From: Deltaproteobacteria bacterium
Lineage (GTDB): Bacteria; Desulfobacterota; Binatia; Binatales; Binataceae
DNA length: 64,000 nucleotides
Assembly (NCBI GenBank): GCA_021831785.1
Contig: JAKBMB010000011.1
Coordinates: forward strand, 255,491-319,490
Direction: 5' to 3'
Below the pieces are notes generated by a model. That model was not told where the DNA came from, made no database searches, and saw only the letters and a program-made list of their open reading frames with translations. The translations under genes and the position numbers were made by a program. Positions 25,483 to 33,796 of this stretch are shown here, piece after piece (the first letter of the stretch is position 1; every line of letters begins with the position of its first letter).

Positions 25483-25740
25483 ACTACAGATGGCTGCGCA
25501 ATATAGTGACAGGCATCCTCTCCGCTTAGTCGCGGGACAGACCTCCCGCCACGGCATTAGCTCCTACCTTCTGCCGGGCCATCAAATCTGTTACCCATCC
25601 TGCCGGTCTGTACCCCTTTTGCACCTCTCCCAGGGGGAGAGGTCGCGCCGAAGGCGCGGGTGAGGGTGGCTGCCGCGCCCGGCTCAGCACCCTCACCCCA
25701 ACCCTCTCCCAGAGGGCGAGGGGGCAGAAAGGGTTGCGGC
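25483..25740 (+). repeat. repeat family C, copy 2
   Basis: The 341-bp gap before the sugar transferase is mostly repeat: a head resembling the end of copy 1 (GCAATATAGTGACAGGCATC), a CTTAGTCGCGGGACAG block, and a GC-rich tail with CACCTCTCCCAGGGGGAGAGG and CCCTCACCCCAACCCTCTCC. The same modules in the same order and orientation follow the sugar transferase gene at 27218-27465. No coding potential is supported. Confidence 0.65.
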
Positions 25741-25789
25741 GCTCTGACTCCTTCCCGCCGCACCGCCGCCGCGTTCGCAGAGGCATGAC

Positions 25790-27169
25790 GTGAAATTATT
25801 CGCGCCCAGCGGTCTTGCGAATCAGTTGACGCTGCTGGTAACCGGCGATCTGGCGTGCGTCGAGGCCGCCACGCGCGCCGGCTTCTGGGCGCTCGCCGCC
25901 GCCAACGATTCGCGCGCGGCGGCGGAGCCGATGCCTGCGCTGGGGATCGCGCTGCCGATACTCTGGATGCTGCTGCTGTACCTGCGCGATTTTTACGCGA
26001 TCGCCCGGCCGCGCTCCAAAGCGAACACCGCCGCCAACCTTATAATGATCGCCTGTGCAGCGGGCACGTTTACGGCGACGGCGGCGATGGCGGCGCCCGC
26101 GCTCAATCTCGGCCGGCGCTTTTACCTGACCCAGATCATCGCCGCCACGGTCCTGCTGGCCGTATGGCGGATCGTCGTCTTCGCGCGTATCGCGGAGCGC
26201 GCAAGCATCACCGTGAGTATCCTGGGCGGCGGCGCGCAGGCAGAGTCGCTGGCACGTGAAATCCGCCGCCATGCTCATCTCGGCTACCGATTGCTGGATT
26301 GGCCCACCCAAAGCGACGGCCTGGAAAAGCTCGCCGTCGGCGATTATAGCGGCGTCATTGCCGCCAGCACGCTCCCGCAAATCCATCCCGAGGCCGACGT
26401 TCTGGTGGTAACCGATCCGGAACGGCCGTTTGCGCCAATCCGCGAGCTTCTGGCTTGGCGGATGGCGGGGGTCCAGGTATTTGATTTCGAGTCGTTTTAC
26501 GAGCATCTGACCGGGAAAATTCCGCTGCCGCTGGCGCGCGAGGCGTGGCTGGTTTTCGCGCCCGGTTTTCGGCGCCCGTCGTGGTCGCAGCGCCTTAAGC
26601 GTATCCTCGATATCGGCGCGACAGCGGCGATCGGCCTTATGACCACGCCGCTGATGTTGGCCATAGGAGTGCTGATAAAGCTCGACTCTGCCGGGCCAGT
26701 GCTCTACTCGCAAGAGCGCGTAGGGTTCAACGGCGAGGTCTTTCGGCTGCACAAGTTCCGCTCGATGCGCCATGACGCCGAAAGGCTCTCGGGCGCGGTA
26801 TGGGCGGTCAAGGGTGACCCGCGGGTCACTCGTATAGGCTGGATCATTCGGCGGCTGCGGCTCGACGAACTGCCGCAACTGTGGAACGTGCTCAAGGGCG
26901 AGATGAGCCTGATTGGGCCGCGGCCGGAGCGGCCCGAGATCGTCCAACGGCTCGCCAAAGCCATCCCTTTGTACCACTATCGCCATTTCACGCGGCCCGG
27001 CATCACCGGGTGGGCGCAGGTATGTTTTCCTTACGGCGCCACGATGGAGGACGCGCTGGAAAAGCTTAGCTACGAGCTTTATTACATCAAGAACTGGTCG
27101 CTGGCATTCGACGTGCAGATAGTCCTGCAGACCGTCAAAGTGGTGCTGCTCGGGCGCGGCTCGCGATAG
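25790..27169 (+). CDS. EpsB-type undecaprenyl-phosphate sugar transferase (priming enzyme)
   Basis: A 459-residue polyprenyl-phosphate hexose-1-phosphate transferase. Four N-terminal helices and a nucleotide-binding-like central domain (VSILGGGAQAESLAREI) precede the C-terminal catalytic domain, which begins with a reentrant membrane helix (KRILDIGATAAIGLMTTPLM) and contains LYSQERVGFNGEVFRLHKFRSM, the RLRLDELPQLWNVLKGEMS segment and GPRPERPEI. It transfers the first sugar phosphate to undecaprenyl phosphate. The end (EDALEKLSYELYYIKNWSL) is typical of the EpsB-like subgroup. The start is GTG. It is flanked by two direct copies of repeat C, about 1.7 kb apart. Confidence 0.9.
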   Translation: MKLFAPSGLANQLTLLVTGDLACVEAATRAGFWALAAANDSRAAAEPMPALGIALPILWMLLLYLRDFYAIARPRSKANTAANLIMIACAAGTFTATAAMAAPALNLGRRFYLTQIIAATVLLAVWRIVVFARIAERASITVSILGGGAQAESLAREIRRHAHLGYRLLDWPTQSDGLEKLAVGDYSGVIAASTLPQIHPEADVLVVTDPERPFAPIRELLAWRMAGVQVFDFESFYEHLTGKIPLPLAREAWLVFAPGFRRPSWSQRLKRILDIGATAAIGLMTTPLMLAIGVLIKLDSAGPVLYSQERVGFNGEVFRLHKFRSMRHDAERLSGAVWAVKGDPRVTRIGWIIRRLRLDELPQLWNVLKGEMSLIGPRPERPEIVQRLAKAIPLYHYRHFTRPGITGWAQVCFPYGATMEDALEKLSYELYYIKNWSLAFDVQIVLQTVKVVLLGRGSR

Positions 27170-27217
27170 AGCGAACGCGCGGCGCCGGCCCGAGGAGGGG
27201 TGCCGGCCCGGGAGGGC

Positions 27218-27465
27218 TACTGAGGATTGCAGAACATAGTGACGGGTGCACGCTCAGCTTAGTCGTGGGACAGGCTTTTAGCCTGTCATTTCGGGCTAAA
27301 AGCCCGAGCCACTGTCAGCTCAGGCTGGAAACGTGCGCCGGCGCCTTCAGCACCCTCACCCCAGCCCTCTCCCAGGGGGCGAGGGTGCTGAAAGGGTTGC
27401 GGCCTCGACACCGACGCCGTGATCCAGGAGCGCACCGACTCTCCCAGGGGGCGAGGGGGCAGAAA
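27218..27465 (+). repeat. repeat family C, copy 3
   Basis: Starts TACTGAGGATTGCAGAACAT, nearly the reverse complement of the right end of copy 1, then CTTAGTCGTGGGACAGGC, a perfect 11-bp stem (GGCTTTTAGCC / GGCTAAAAGCC at about 27275-27306), and a CCCTCACCCCAGCCCTCTCC tail. It is in the same orientation as copy 2 at 25483. The stem has no T-tract, so it is not a normal terminator for the sugar transferase gene. Confidence 0.65.
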
Positions 27466-27584
27466 TAGAATCGCTGCGCGCAGAGCTTGTGACTGATTTG
27501 AGTCGGGCGGGCCGCCCCACTATCCAAAAATGCGAAATGCTCAGCATGACAGAGAAAGCAAAAGCGTTTATGAGATGGGCTCTA
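27466..27584 (-). repeat. repeat family B, partial inverted copy
   Basis: Contains TAGAATCGCTGCGCGCAGAG and the GGGCGGGCCGCCCCACTA module in plus orientation, then TCAGCATGACAGAGAAAGCA and AAGCGTTTATGAGATGGGCT ending at TCTA, which is the reverse complement of the family B head. It directly abuts family C copy 3 and stops about 26 bases before the promoter of the Ppx/GppA gene; a frame running through the repeat into that gene is therefore unlikely to be its real N-terminus. Confidence 0.65.
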
Positions 27585-27609
27585 TTCTTCAAGCACAAAG
27601 CCGCGCTGG

Positions 27610-27615
27610 TATAGT
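27610..27615 (+). promoter_or_regulatory. TATAGT -10 box, leaderless geometry
   Basis: TATAGT is followed after seven bases by the ATG at 27623, with no Shine-Dalgarno sequence. A weak -35-like CTTCAA lies at 27587-27592, right at the border of repeat B. Same geometry as at 4243, 12855 and 18342. Confidence 0.55.
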
Positions 27616-27622
27616 AATGCGC

Positions 27623-28678
27623 ATGGCGGAAGCGATGCGCTCCTCATCCCTCAACGGCCATGCTGCGCACGGCGATTCCCGCACTCCGGCCAAAGTGGCG
27701 GTGATTGACATCGGGTCGCACTCGATCCACATGGTGATCGCCAAAATTCGCGGCGAGCGCTTCAAGATCGTGGCGCGAATGCGCGAACCGGTGGGGCTCG
27801 GCTACGGCACGTTGGTCGAAGGGCGGCTGTCGCGGCGAGTGACAGCGGCCGGGATGGAGGCGCTGGCGGCGATGAGCGAGGCCGCGGAGCGCGAAGGAGC
27901 GGATGCGATTTTGCCGGTCGCGACCAGCGCCATTCGCGAGGCGGCCAACGGCGCACAATTTATCCGCCGCGCGCGCACGGAACTGGGGCTCGTCGTGGAA
28001 GTTATCAGCGGAGACGAGGAGGCGCGGCTTATCTTCCGCGCCGTCTCGAGCGTCTTCGACCTGCGCGGCCGGCGCGCGCTCGTGGCGGACATCGGCGGCG
28101 GCAGCGTCGAGCTGGTGCAGGCGCTGGGCAACAGGATTCAGTGGCAGACCAGCCTTAAGCTGGGCGCGGTGCGGATGACCGAGCACTTTATCGACTCGGA
28201 CCCGCCCGAGCCGATGGAGATCTGCGCGCTGCGCGCTTACGCCGACCGGCGCTTGCGTCCATTCGCAGCTAGGTCGGCGGCCGAGGGGCCGACGGAGATG
28301 ATCGCCACGTCGGGCACCTTTCGCACCCTGGCTTCGATGGCTTACGCGCGGCGCACGGGCGAGACCCTGCGGCAAATGCACGGGCATCCTCTGGGGCGCA
28401 GGGAATTGGCTCTTTTGCGCGCCGTTTTGTGCGGTCAGACCGCCGAAGAAAGAGAGCGCATGTCGGGCCTAAACCCGCGCCGCGCGGGCGTTATCGTGGC
28501 CGGCGCGCTGCTGGCCGAAGCGCTGATGGATGGTTTCGGCCAGCGCGTCGTGCGGATTAGCGACTGGGCGTTGCGCGAGGGCGTCATCCTCGAGTTTATC
28601 GCGCTAAGCCGCGCTACGCGAAGCGCCAGCTCGCCCAAGCCCGCCCGCAACGGCCGCGGCGGAACCGCGCGCGCTTAA
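27623..28678 (+). CDS. ppx: Ppx/GppA family exopolyphosphatase/pppGpp phosphatase
   Basis: A 351-residue ASKHA-fold phosphatase. The phosphate-1 loop VAVIDIGSHSIHMVIAKI is near the N-terminus, the catalytic-glutamate segment reads ISGDEEARLIFRAVSSVF and the phosphate-2 loop VADIGGGSVELVQ follows. Its length fits the short Ppx/GppA forms without a C-terminal HD domain. It would release phosphate from polyphosphate ends or hydrolyse pppGpp. ATG 27623 is chosen because the TATAGT box ends seven bases before it; ATG 27617 and 27635 are alternatives. CHAD, SixA and a polyphosphate-glucokinase-like gene in the same window support the polyphosphate role. Confidence 0.85.
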   Translation: MAEAMRSSSLNGHAAHGDSRTPAKVAVIDIGSHSIHMVIAKIRGERFKIVARMREPVGLGYGTLVEGRLSRRVTAAGMEALAAMSEAAEREGADAILPVATSAIREAANGAQFIRRARTELGLVVEVISGDEEARLIFRAVSSVFDLRGRRALVADIGGGSVELVQALGNRIQWQTSLKLGAVRMTEHFIDSDPPEPMEICALRAYADRRLRPFAARSAAEGPTEMIATSGTFRTLASMAYARRTGETLRQMHGHPLGRRELALLRAVLCGQTAEERERMSGLNPRRAGVIVAGALLAEALMDGFGQRVVRISDWALREGVILEFIALSRATRSASSPKPARNGRGGTARA

Positions 28679-28758
28679 AGCCGGCCCGCCCTCGCCGCGC
28701 CGCCCGGCGGCCGCGTACCGACCGGGGCGGCGCTTCGACATGCCCGTTTTAGGCGGGA

Positions 28759-29250
28759 ATGCGCACGCACGCGAGGGTCGTAACGCAACGAATGGTCTGG
28801 ATGCATGTAGCGGCGGCGGCGGTGTGGATCGGCGCCAGCGCCTGCGTGATTATCGCCGCCGGCGCTATGGGGCCTGACAGTGCGGACTTTAGAGCCTTCG
28901 CCTTACGCGTGTTGCCCGCTATCACGCGCCTAAACCTTTTCGCCGCGGCTATCGTTTTCTCGGCCGGAGCGATCCGGTTCGTGGAGCTTGGAGCACCGAT
29001 CGGATATCAATTCTCGACCAGGTTCCTGTGCGTATTGGGTGCTAAGATGATGTTGTTCGCCGCGATGGCGGGTACGGCGGTCTGGTCATATAAAGCGCAG
29101 AGCAGGCATATCCGAGGGAAGGCGGAGCGCGAAGTTGACACACGCGCGTTGGCGGCGATGGTTGCGCGCGCGGCGCCTCTGGCCGGGCTTGCGGTGGCGA
29201 TGGGTGGTTTGGCCGCGGCGCTGGGGCTGTGGCTGGCGGGATCCGTGTAG
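28759..29250 (+). CDS. four-helix CopD-like membrane protein
   Basis: A 163-residue membrane protein with four predicted helices. The first contains WMHVAAAAVWIGASACVIIA, close to the H-x4-5-W-x-G-type motif of CopD and related cytochrome b-like copper/heme membrane proteins; further helices include LFAAAIVFSAGAIRF, LGAKMMLFAAMAGTAVW and LAGLAVAMGGLAAALGLWLA. The single N-terminal histidine could ligate heme or copper. It sits alone between ppx and a metallo-hydrolase gene. The assignment is by topology and that motif only, and an unrelated small membrane protein cannot be excluded. Confidence 0.6.
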   Translation: MRTHARVVTQRMVWMHVAAAAVWIGASACVIIAAGAMGPDSADFRAFALRVLPAITRLNLFAAAIVFSAGAIRFVELGAPIGYQFSTRFLCVLGAKMMLFAAMAGTAVWSYKAQSRHIRGKAEREVDTRALAAMVARAAPLAGLAVAMGGLAAALGLWLAGSV

Positions 29251-29334
29251 ATTGCACGCCGTGGACTCTGCGGCGCCGGAGCGCAAGCCAGGCTTGGCAC
29301 AAGCAGGCCGCGAAAAGCTGCACTTTGCGTGCGG

Positions 29335-30225
29335 ATGCAATTTGACATGATGAATTTGCCTAAGCTCACGGTCGGGGAGTTCAAGGTTTTCTTGCTTACC
29401 GATGGGACCTGGCGCAACGACGGAGGCTGCATGTTCGGCGTCGTTCCGCGCGTGCTATGGGAACGGGACCATCCGGCGGACGAGCGCAACCGCGTGCGGC
29501 TCGGGCTCACCTGTCCGCTGGTGGTCAGAGGCCGTGACGCGATTCTCGCGGACACCGGGATTGGCAACCGGCTCGCGCAGGATGAGCGCGAGGCGTTCGT
29601 TCATGGCGAGGGACGCCTTATCGATGGCCTGCGCGCGCTCGGGATGGAGCCCGGGGATATCACCCATGTGGTGTTGAGCCACCTCCATTTTGACCACAGC
29701 GGAGGCGTGGTGCGGCGCGAACGTTCGGGCTCTTTGAGGCCGGCCTTTCCGAAAGCGCGCTATTTGGTTCAGCGCGGCGAGTACGAGACCGCGCGAAAAG
29801 ATGCCAACATCCGGCTGCGCGCGGCGTATCGGCACGTACCCGAATGTTTCGACTCGCTGGCCGAAGCGCTGGAGCTGCTCGACGGCACGACCGAAGTCAT
29901 CGCCGGAGTCAGCGCGGTGGTCACCGCGGGCCACACCAAAGACCATCAGGTGATTACGGTCAAGACCGGCGGCGGCGAGGGCTTTGCCCATCTGGCCGAC
30001 ATCGTGCCGACCCGCTCGCATCTTAAGCCGGCGTGGAACCAGGCGTACGATCTCGACCCGTTGCGAACGATGGAAGCAAAGGCGCGTCTGCTCGAGCAGG
30101 CTGTTGGCGCGCGGTGGTGGGTCACGTTTGCCCACGACGACAAGCTTTTGGCCGCGCGTATCGGCCGGACGGCCGATGGCAGACTTGCCCTCAACGAGCG
30201 GGTCGCGATGCCTGAGAGCGAGTAA
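29335..30225 (+). CDS. metallo-beta-lactamase fold hydrolase
   Basis: A roughly 296-residue MBL-fold hydrolase. The metal site is complete: HLHFDHSGG (H-x-H-x-DH, binding two metals), a later histidine in VTAGHTKDHQV, the bridging aspartate in HLADIVPTRSH, and a C-terminal histidine in WVTFAHDDK. An N-terminal strand LLTDGTWRNDGGCMFG and the position of the histidines resemble N-acyl homoserine lactonase-like and AttM-like enzymes, but substrates of this superfamily are too varied to name one. The start could be GTG 29329, ATG 29335 or ATG 29347; none has a good ribosome-binding site. Confidence 0.82.
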   Translation: MQFDMMNLPKLTVGEFKVFLLTDGTWRNDGGCMFGVVPRVLWERDHPADERNRVRLGLTCPLVVRGRDAILADTGIGNRLAQDEREAFVHGEGRLIDGLRALGMEPGDITHVVLSHLHFDHSGGVVRRERSGSLRPAFPKARYLVQRGEYETARKDANIRLRAAYRHVPECFDSLAEALELLDGTTEVIAGVSAVVTAGHTKDHQVITVKTGGGEGFAHLADIVPTRSHLKPAWNQAYDLDPLRTMEAKARLLEQAVGARWWVTFAHDDKLLAARIGRTADGRLALNERVAMPESE

Positions 30226-30321
30226 GGAGCGCTCAGGCCGCAGTAGGTTCGCCGGCTAGTGGGAGTAATCGGGGCCTTGCGCGCCAAGCACTGCGGCGCC
30301 GCGCCCGCGTCCCGGTTTGGC

Positions 30322-30350
30322 TTGTCTGAGTGGCGCCGCAAGGCTATACT
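30322..30350 (+). promoter_or_regulatory. predicted promoter of the prkA operon
   Basis: TTGTCT (30322-30327) and TATACT (30345-30350) are separated by exactly 17 bases, a good sigma-70-type promoter. It gives an untranslated leader of about 110 nt before prkA, which has GAGGAG at 30460-30465 and ATG at 30471. This is the clearest leadered promoter in the window. Confidence 0.6.
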
Positions 30351-30470
30351 ATATTTGAGTCGGTGCTTGAAAACGGCACACACAGCCCAGCTGGTTCGAG
30401 GAGCAAGCTGCGAGCGCAGCCTGCTACCGCCCTCTGATCAATCCCGACGCAACGCGAAGAGGAGTCAGGA

Positions 30471-32405
30471 ATGAGTGAGGCCAACTCTTTCGAACAGGTA
30501 ATCCGGGAAGATCGGGCCGCGCGTGAATCCAAGCAATGGCGTGGAACTCTGCTCGACTACCTTGAGAAGGTTAAAGAAAATCCCACTATAGCGAAACTCT
30601 CTCACGCTCGCCTTTACGACATCATTATCGCCGCTGCGGTGCGCGGTGTTCTGGATTCGGACGATCCCCGCACCAAAAGGCTCTACAAGGACGACCCGGT
30701 TAGAGTTTACAATTTTTTTGCCGACGAATTTTTCGGTATCGAGCGCACCATCGCGCAGATCGTCCGCTATTTCCATTCGGCTTCGCTGCGGGGCGAGGAG
30801 AGCCGCCAGGTGCTCTATCTGATGGGCCCGGTCGGCTCGGGCAAGAGTTCGCTCGTCGAGCGCATCCAGCGCGGGCTGGAACAGAGCGAGCCGGTTTACG
30901 TGGTGGAGGGCTGCCCGATGAATGAGGAGCCGCTCCATCTGATCCCGCGCCATCTGCGCAAAGAGTTCGAGAAGATGCTCGGCGTGCAAATCGAAGGCGA
31001 CCTTTGCCCGGTATGCCGGTATCGCCTGCGGGAGGAGCTGGGAGCGCAGTACGAGAAGGTCCCCGTGGCCACGCGCAGCTTCTCCAAGCGCAACCGCGTG
31101 GGGATCGGCGTGGTGCCTCCGGTAGACCCGAACAACCAAGACACCTCGGTGCTGATCGGTTCGGCGGACATCTCGAAGCTCGACCAATATTCCGAGGGCG
31201 ACCCGCGCGTGCTCGAGCTCAACGGCGCGCTCAACGTCGGCAACCGCGGGATGGTGGAGTTCATCGAAGTCTTCAAGAACGAAACCGAGTATCTGCACGC
31301 GATGATCACCGCCACCCAGGAAAAGGTGATTCCCGCACCGGGGCGCCATGGGATGGTCTATGTCGATACCTGCATTGTGGCGCACTCGAACGAGGCCGAA
31401 TGGCAGAAGTTTAAGGCCGACCACACCAACGAAGCGATCCTTGACCGAATCGTTGTGGTAAAGGTGCCTTACAACCTGCGTCTGTCCGAAGAGGTCAAGA
31501 TCTACCAGAAGATCATCCGCAACTCGAACTTCCGCGCTCACGTCGCCCCGCACACGCTGGAGCTGGCCTCGATGTTCGCGATCTTGTCGCGCCTTGAGCC
31601 GACTTCGAAGTGTGATCTGATGACCAAGCTCAAGCTGTACAACGGGGAAGAGGTGGTCGAGAAAGGCCGCACCAAGAAGGTGGACGTGCAGGAGCTTCGC
31701 GAGGACACCAAGCGCGAGGGCATGTTCGGCATCTCTACCCGCTTCATCATGAAGGCGCTCGACAACGCGCTTTCCGACAACGTGCAAGGCAACTGCATCA
31801 ATCCGATCAACGTCCGTGAAGCGCTGATCTCGATGGTGCGCGAAGCCGACTTGTCGGACGACACGCGCAAGCAGTATCTGGAGCTGCTGCAGGACACGCT
31901 GCACAAGGCGTATCTGGAAGTCCTCGAAAAGGAGATCACGCGGGCTTTTGTTTACTCGTACCAGGAGCAAGCCGAGGCGCTGTTTCAGAACTACCTCGAC
32001 CACGCCGAGGCTTACGTCAACCGGACCAAGGTGCGCGACCGCAACACCAAGGAAGAGCTTCCGCCTGACGAGAGCTTTTTGAAGTCGATCGAAGAACAGA
32101 TTGCGATTATCGGCTCGGCGGCCGATGGTTTTCGGCAAGAGGTGATCGCGTACCTGTGGGCCGCCTCACGCCGCGGTGAGCGGATCGGCTACCGCAGCTA
32201 TGAGCCGCTCAAAGAGGCGATCGAAAAGAAGCTCATGACCTCGGTGCGCGATATCTCGCGGATCATCACCAAGGCGCGCACGCGCGACCAGGAGCAAACG
32301 GAGAAATACAGCGCGATGGTCAGTAATCTGCTCGAAAGCGGCTACTGCGATTCATGCGTGGATGTGGTCTTGAAGTACGCTGCCAACAACCTCTGGAGAG
32401 ACTGA
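30471..32405 (+). CDS. prkA: PrkA (YeaG) serine protein kinase
   Basis: A 644-residue PrkA/YeaG protein. An AAA+-like domain holds the Walker A motif (LMGPVGSGKSSLVERI, near residue 125), a Cys pair CPVCRYRLREELG that may be structural, and a C-terminal PrkA kinase domain (ITRAFVYSYQEQAEALFQNYL and later YLWAASRRGERIGYRSYEPL). In other bacteria PrkA works with YeaH and SpoVR proteins in stationary-phase and nitrogen-starvation responses. It is the first gene of that three-gene cassette here. A good promoter and ribosome-binding site precede it. The N-terminal residues match the family, so the start is well supported. Confidence 0.95.
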   Translation: MSEANSFEQVIREDRAARESKQWRGTLLDYLEKVKENPTIAKLSHARLYDIIIAAAVRGVLDSDDPRTKRLYKDDPVRVYNFFADEFFGIERTIAQIVRYFHSASLRGEESRQVLYLMGPVGSGKSSLVERIQRGLEQSEPVYVVEGCPMNEEPLHLIPRHLRKEFEKMLGVQIEGDLCPVCRYRLREELGAQYEKVPVATRSFSKRNRVGIGVVPPVDPNNQDTSVLIGSADISKLDQYSEGDPRVLELNGALNVGNRGMVEFIEVFKNETEYLHAMITATQEKVIPAPGRHGMVYVDTCIVAHSNEAEWQKFKADHTNEAILDRIVVVKVPYNLRLSEEVKIYQKIIRNSNFRAHVAPHTLELASMFAILSRLEPTSKCDLMTKLKLYNGEEVVEKGRTKKVDVQELREDTKREGMFGISTRFIMKALDNALSDNVQGNCINPINVREALISMVREADLSDDTRKQYLELLQDTLHKAYLEVLEKEITRAFVYSYQEQAEALFQNYLDHAEAYVNRTKVRDRNTKEELPPDESFLKSIEEQIAIIGSAADGFRQEVIAYLWAASRRGERIGYRSYEPLKEAIEKKLMTSVRDISRIITKARTRDQEQTEKYSAMVSNLLESGYCDSCVDVVLKYAANNLWRD

Positions 32406-32485
32406 GCCAGGGGCGGCGCGGTTCATCCTCGGGGTCCCTGCGCCGCGCGCCTAGTTTTGCGCCGGGCTCGGCGGCGGACACAATT

Positions 32486-33688
32486 ATGGTTGACAGCATC
32501 TTTCGCGATTACCGCGGCTCGAACGCGGAACGCTCGGATCGCTCTGCCGGGGACCGGACGCGCCACCGCCAGAAGGTTAGAGAATCCATCCGCACCAATA
32601 TCGCCGACATCATCGCCGAGGAATCCATCATCGGCAAGGACAAGGACAAAATAATCAAGGTCCCGCTGCGCGGGGTCAAGGAATACCGCTTCGTTTACGG
32701 CGACAACGCCCCGGGCGTCGGTCAAGGCGACGGCAACACCGAGCCCGGCCAGGTGGTCGGCAAGGCCGGAACCGAGGGCCCGGGCGGCGACCGCGCCGGG
32801 GATCGCCCGGGCGTCGATTACTACGAGACCGACGTTACGCTCGAAGAGCTGATCGACATAATGTTCGAGGACCTCGAGCTCCCCGACCTGGATCGCAAGG
32901 CGCTGCGCGAGATCGAGAGCCGGCGAACCTCCAAGCCCAAGGGGCATCGCAAGGTGGGAATCCGCGCCCGGCTGGACAAGCGCCGCACCGCCAAGCAGCG
33001 CGTGATGCGCAAGCTGGCCACCCGCCCCGAGACCGACGGCTCCGAAGAGCAGGAAACGGACGAGGCGGAGCGGCGCTTTCCTTTTCATACCGACGACCTG
33101 CGTTATCGGCACGTCGAGCCCAAGATGCGCCGCGAGTCCAACGCGGTCGTGATGTGCATCATGGATACCTCGGGGTCGATGGACACGATGAAAAAGTACC
33201 TGGCGCGAAGCTTTTTCTTCCTGCTCTACCAGTTCATCACGACGCGCTATCGCAACGTCGAGATCGTGTTTATTGCTCATCACACCGAGGCCAAGGAGGT
33301 AAGCGAGGAAGAGTTCTTTCACAAGGGCGAGTCGGGCGGCACGTTCATCTCGTCGGGCTACGTCAAGGCGCTGGAGATAATTCACGAGCGCTACCATCCC
33401 TCGATCTGGAACGTGTACGCCTTCCACTGTTCCGACGGAGATAACTTCGACTCGGACAACCCGGCGGCGCTGCGCTCGGCGCGCGAGCTCGCCGAGGTGT
33501 GCAACCTGTTCGGCTACGGCGAGATCAAGCCGCTGGGGTCGCGTTACTACGAATCTTCGATGCTGAGCGTTTTCCGGCGCCTGAACATGCCGAATTTTCA
33601 CACCGTACTAATCGAACGCAAGGAAGACATTTGGCCCTCGTTCAAAACGTTCTTAGCCAAGGAACGCGCGAGCGAAGGGGCGGCTTGA
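32486..33688 (+). CDS. yeaH: YeaH/YhbH family VWA-type protein (DUF444)
   Basis: A 400-residue YeaH/YhbH protein. The N-terminus MVDSIFRDYRGSNAERSDRS is typical of the family and supports ATG 32486 over an upstream open stretch. A GDGNTEPGQVVGKAG-type Gly-rich region and basic helical segment (RKVGIRARLDKRRTAKQRVM) lead into a VWA domain with the MIDAS sequence MCIMDTSGSMDTMKK and the STFISSGYVKAL-like region (GGTFISSGYVKALEII). It acts downstream of PrkA in the cassette; spore-formers use YhbH in cortex formation, but the gene is widespread in non-sporulators. It lies between prkA and spoVR. Confidence 0.93.
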   Translation: MVDSIFRDYRGSNAERSDRSAGDRTRHRQKVRESIRTNIADIIAEESIIGKDKDKIIKVPLRGVKEYRFVYGDNAPGVGQGDGNTEPGQVVGKAGTEGPGGDRAGDRPGVDYYETDVTLEELIDIMFEDLELPDLDRKALREIESRRTSKPKGHRKVGIRARLDKRRTAKQRVMRKLATRPETDGSEEQETDEAERRFPFHTDDLRYRHVEPKMRRESNAVVMCIMDTSGSMDTMKKYLARSFFFLLYQFITTRYRNVEIVFIAHHTEAKEVSEEEFFHKGESGGTFISSGYVKALEIIHERYHPSIWNVYAFHCSDGDNFDSDNPAALRSARELAEVCNLFGYGEIKPLGSRYYESSMLSVFRRLNMPNFHTVLIERKEDIWPSFKTFLAKERASEGAA

Positions 33689-33796
33689 AGTCCAGCGTCG
33701 GCGAGATGGTTTGATCCTGTTGCCCAAAAATTTCGAAGCGGCGCAAGAAGCGCGCCGCGATCGCCGCAGCAACTGGAGTAAGAGGATTGAAGCCGC

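Noticed and set aside
25600-25740. GC-rich stem-like sequence as an intrinsic terminator or CRISPR repeat
   Set aside because: There is no T-tract for termination and no regular repeat-spacer spacing; it is part of repeat family C.
30465-32138. 557-codon open frame antisense to prkA
   Set aside because: It is a mirror of the strongly biased codon usage of prkA; it has no ribosome-binding site, motif or composition of a real protein. The same applies to long antisense frames opposite the YeaH, sugar transferase, thymidylate-kinase-like and pxp genes (for example 32423-33601, 25796-26986, 11656-12675, 45901-47319).
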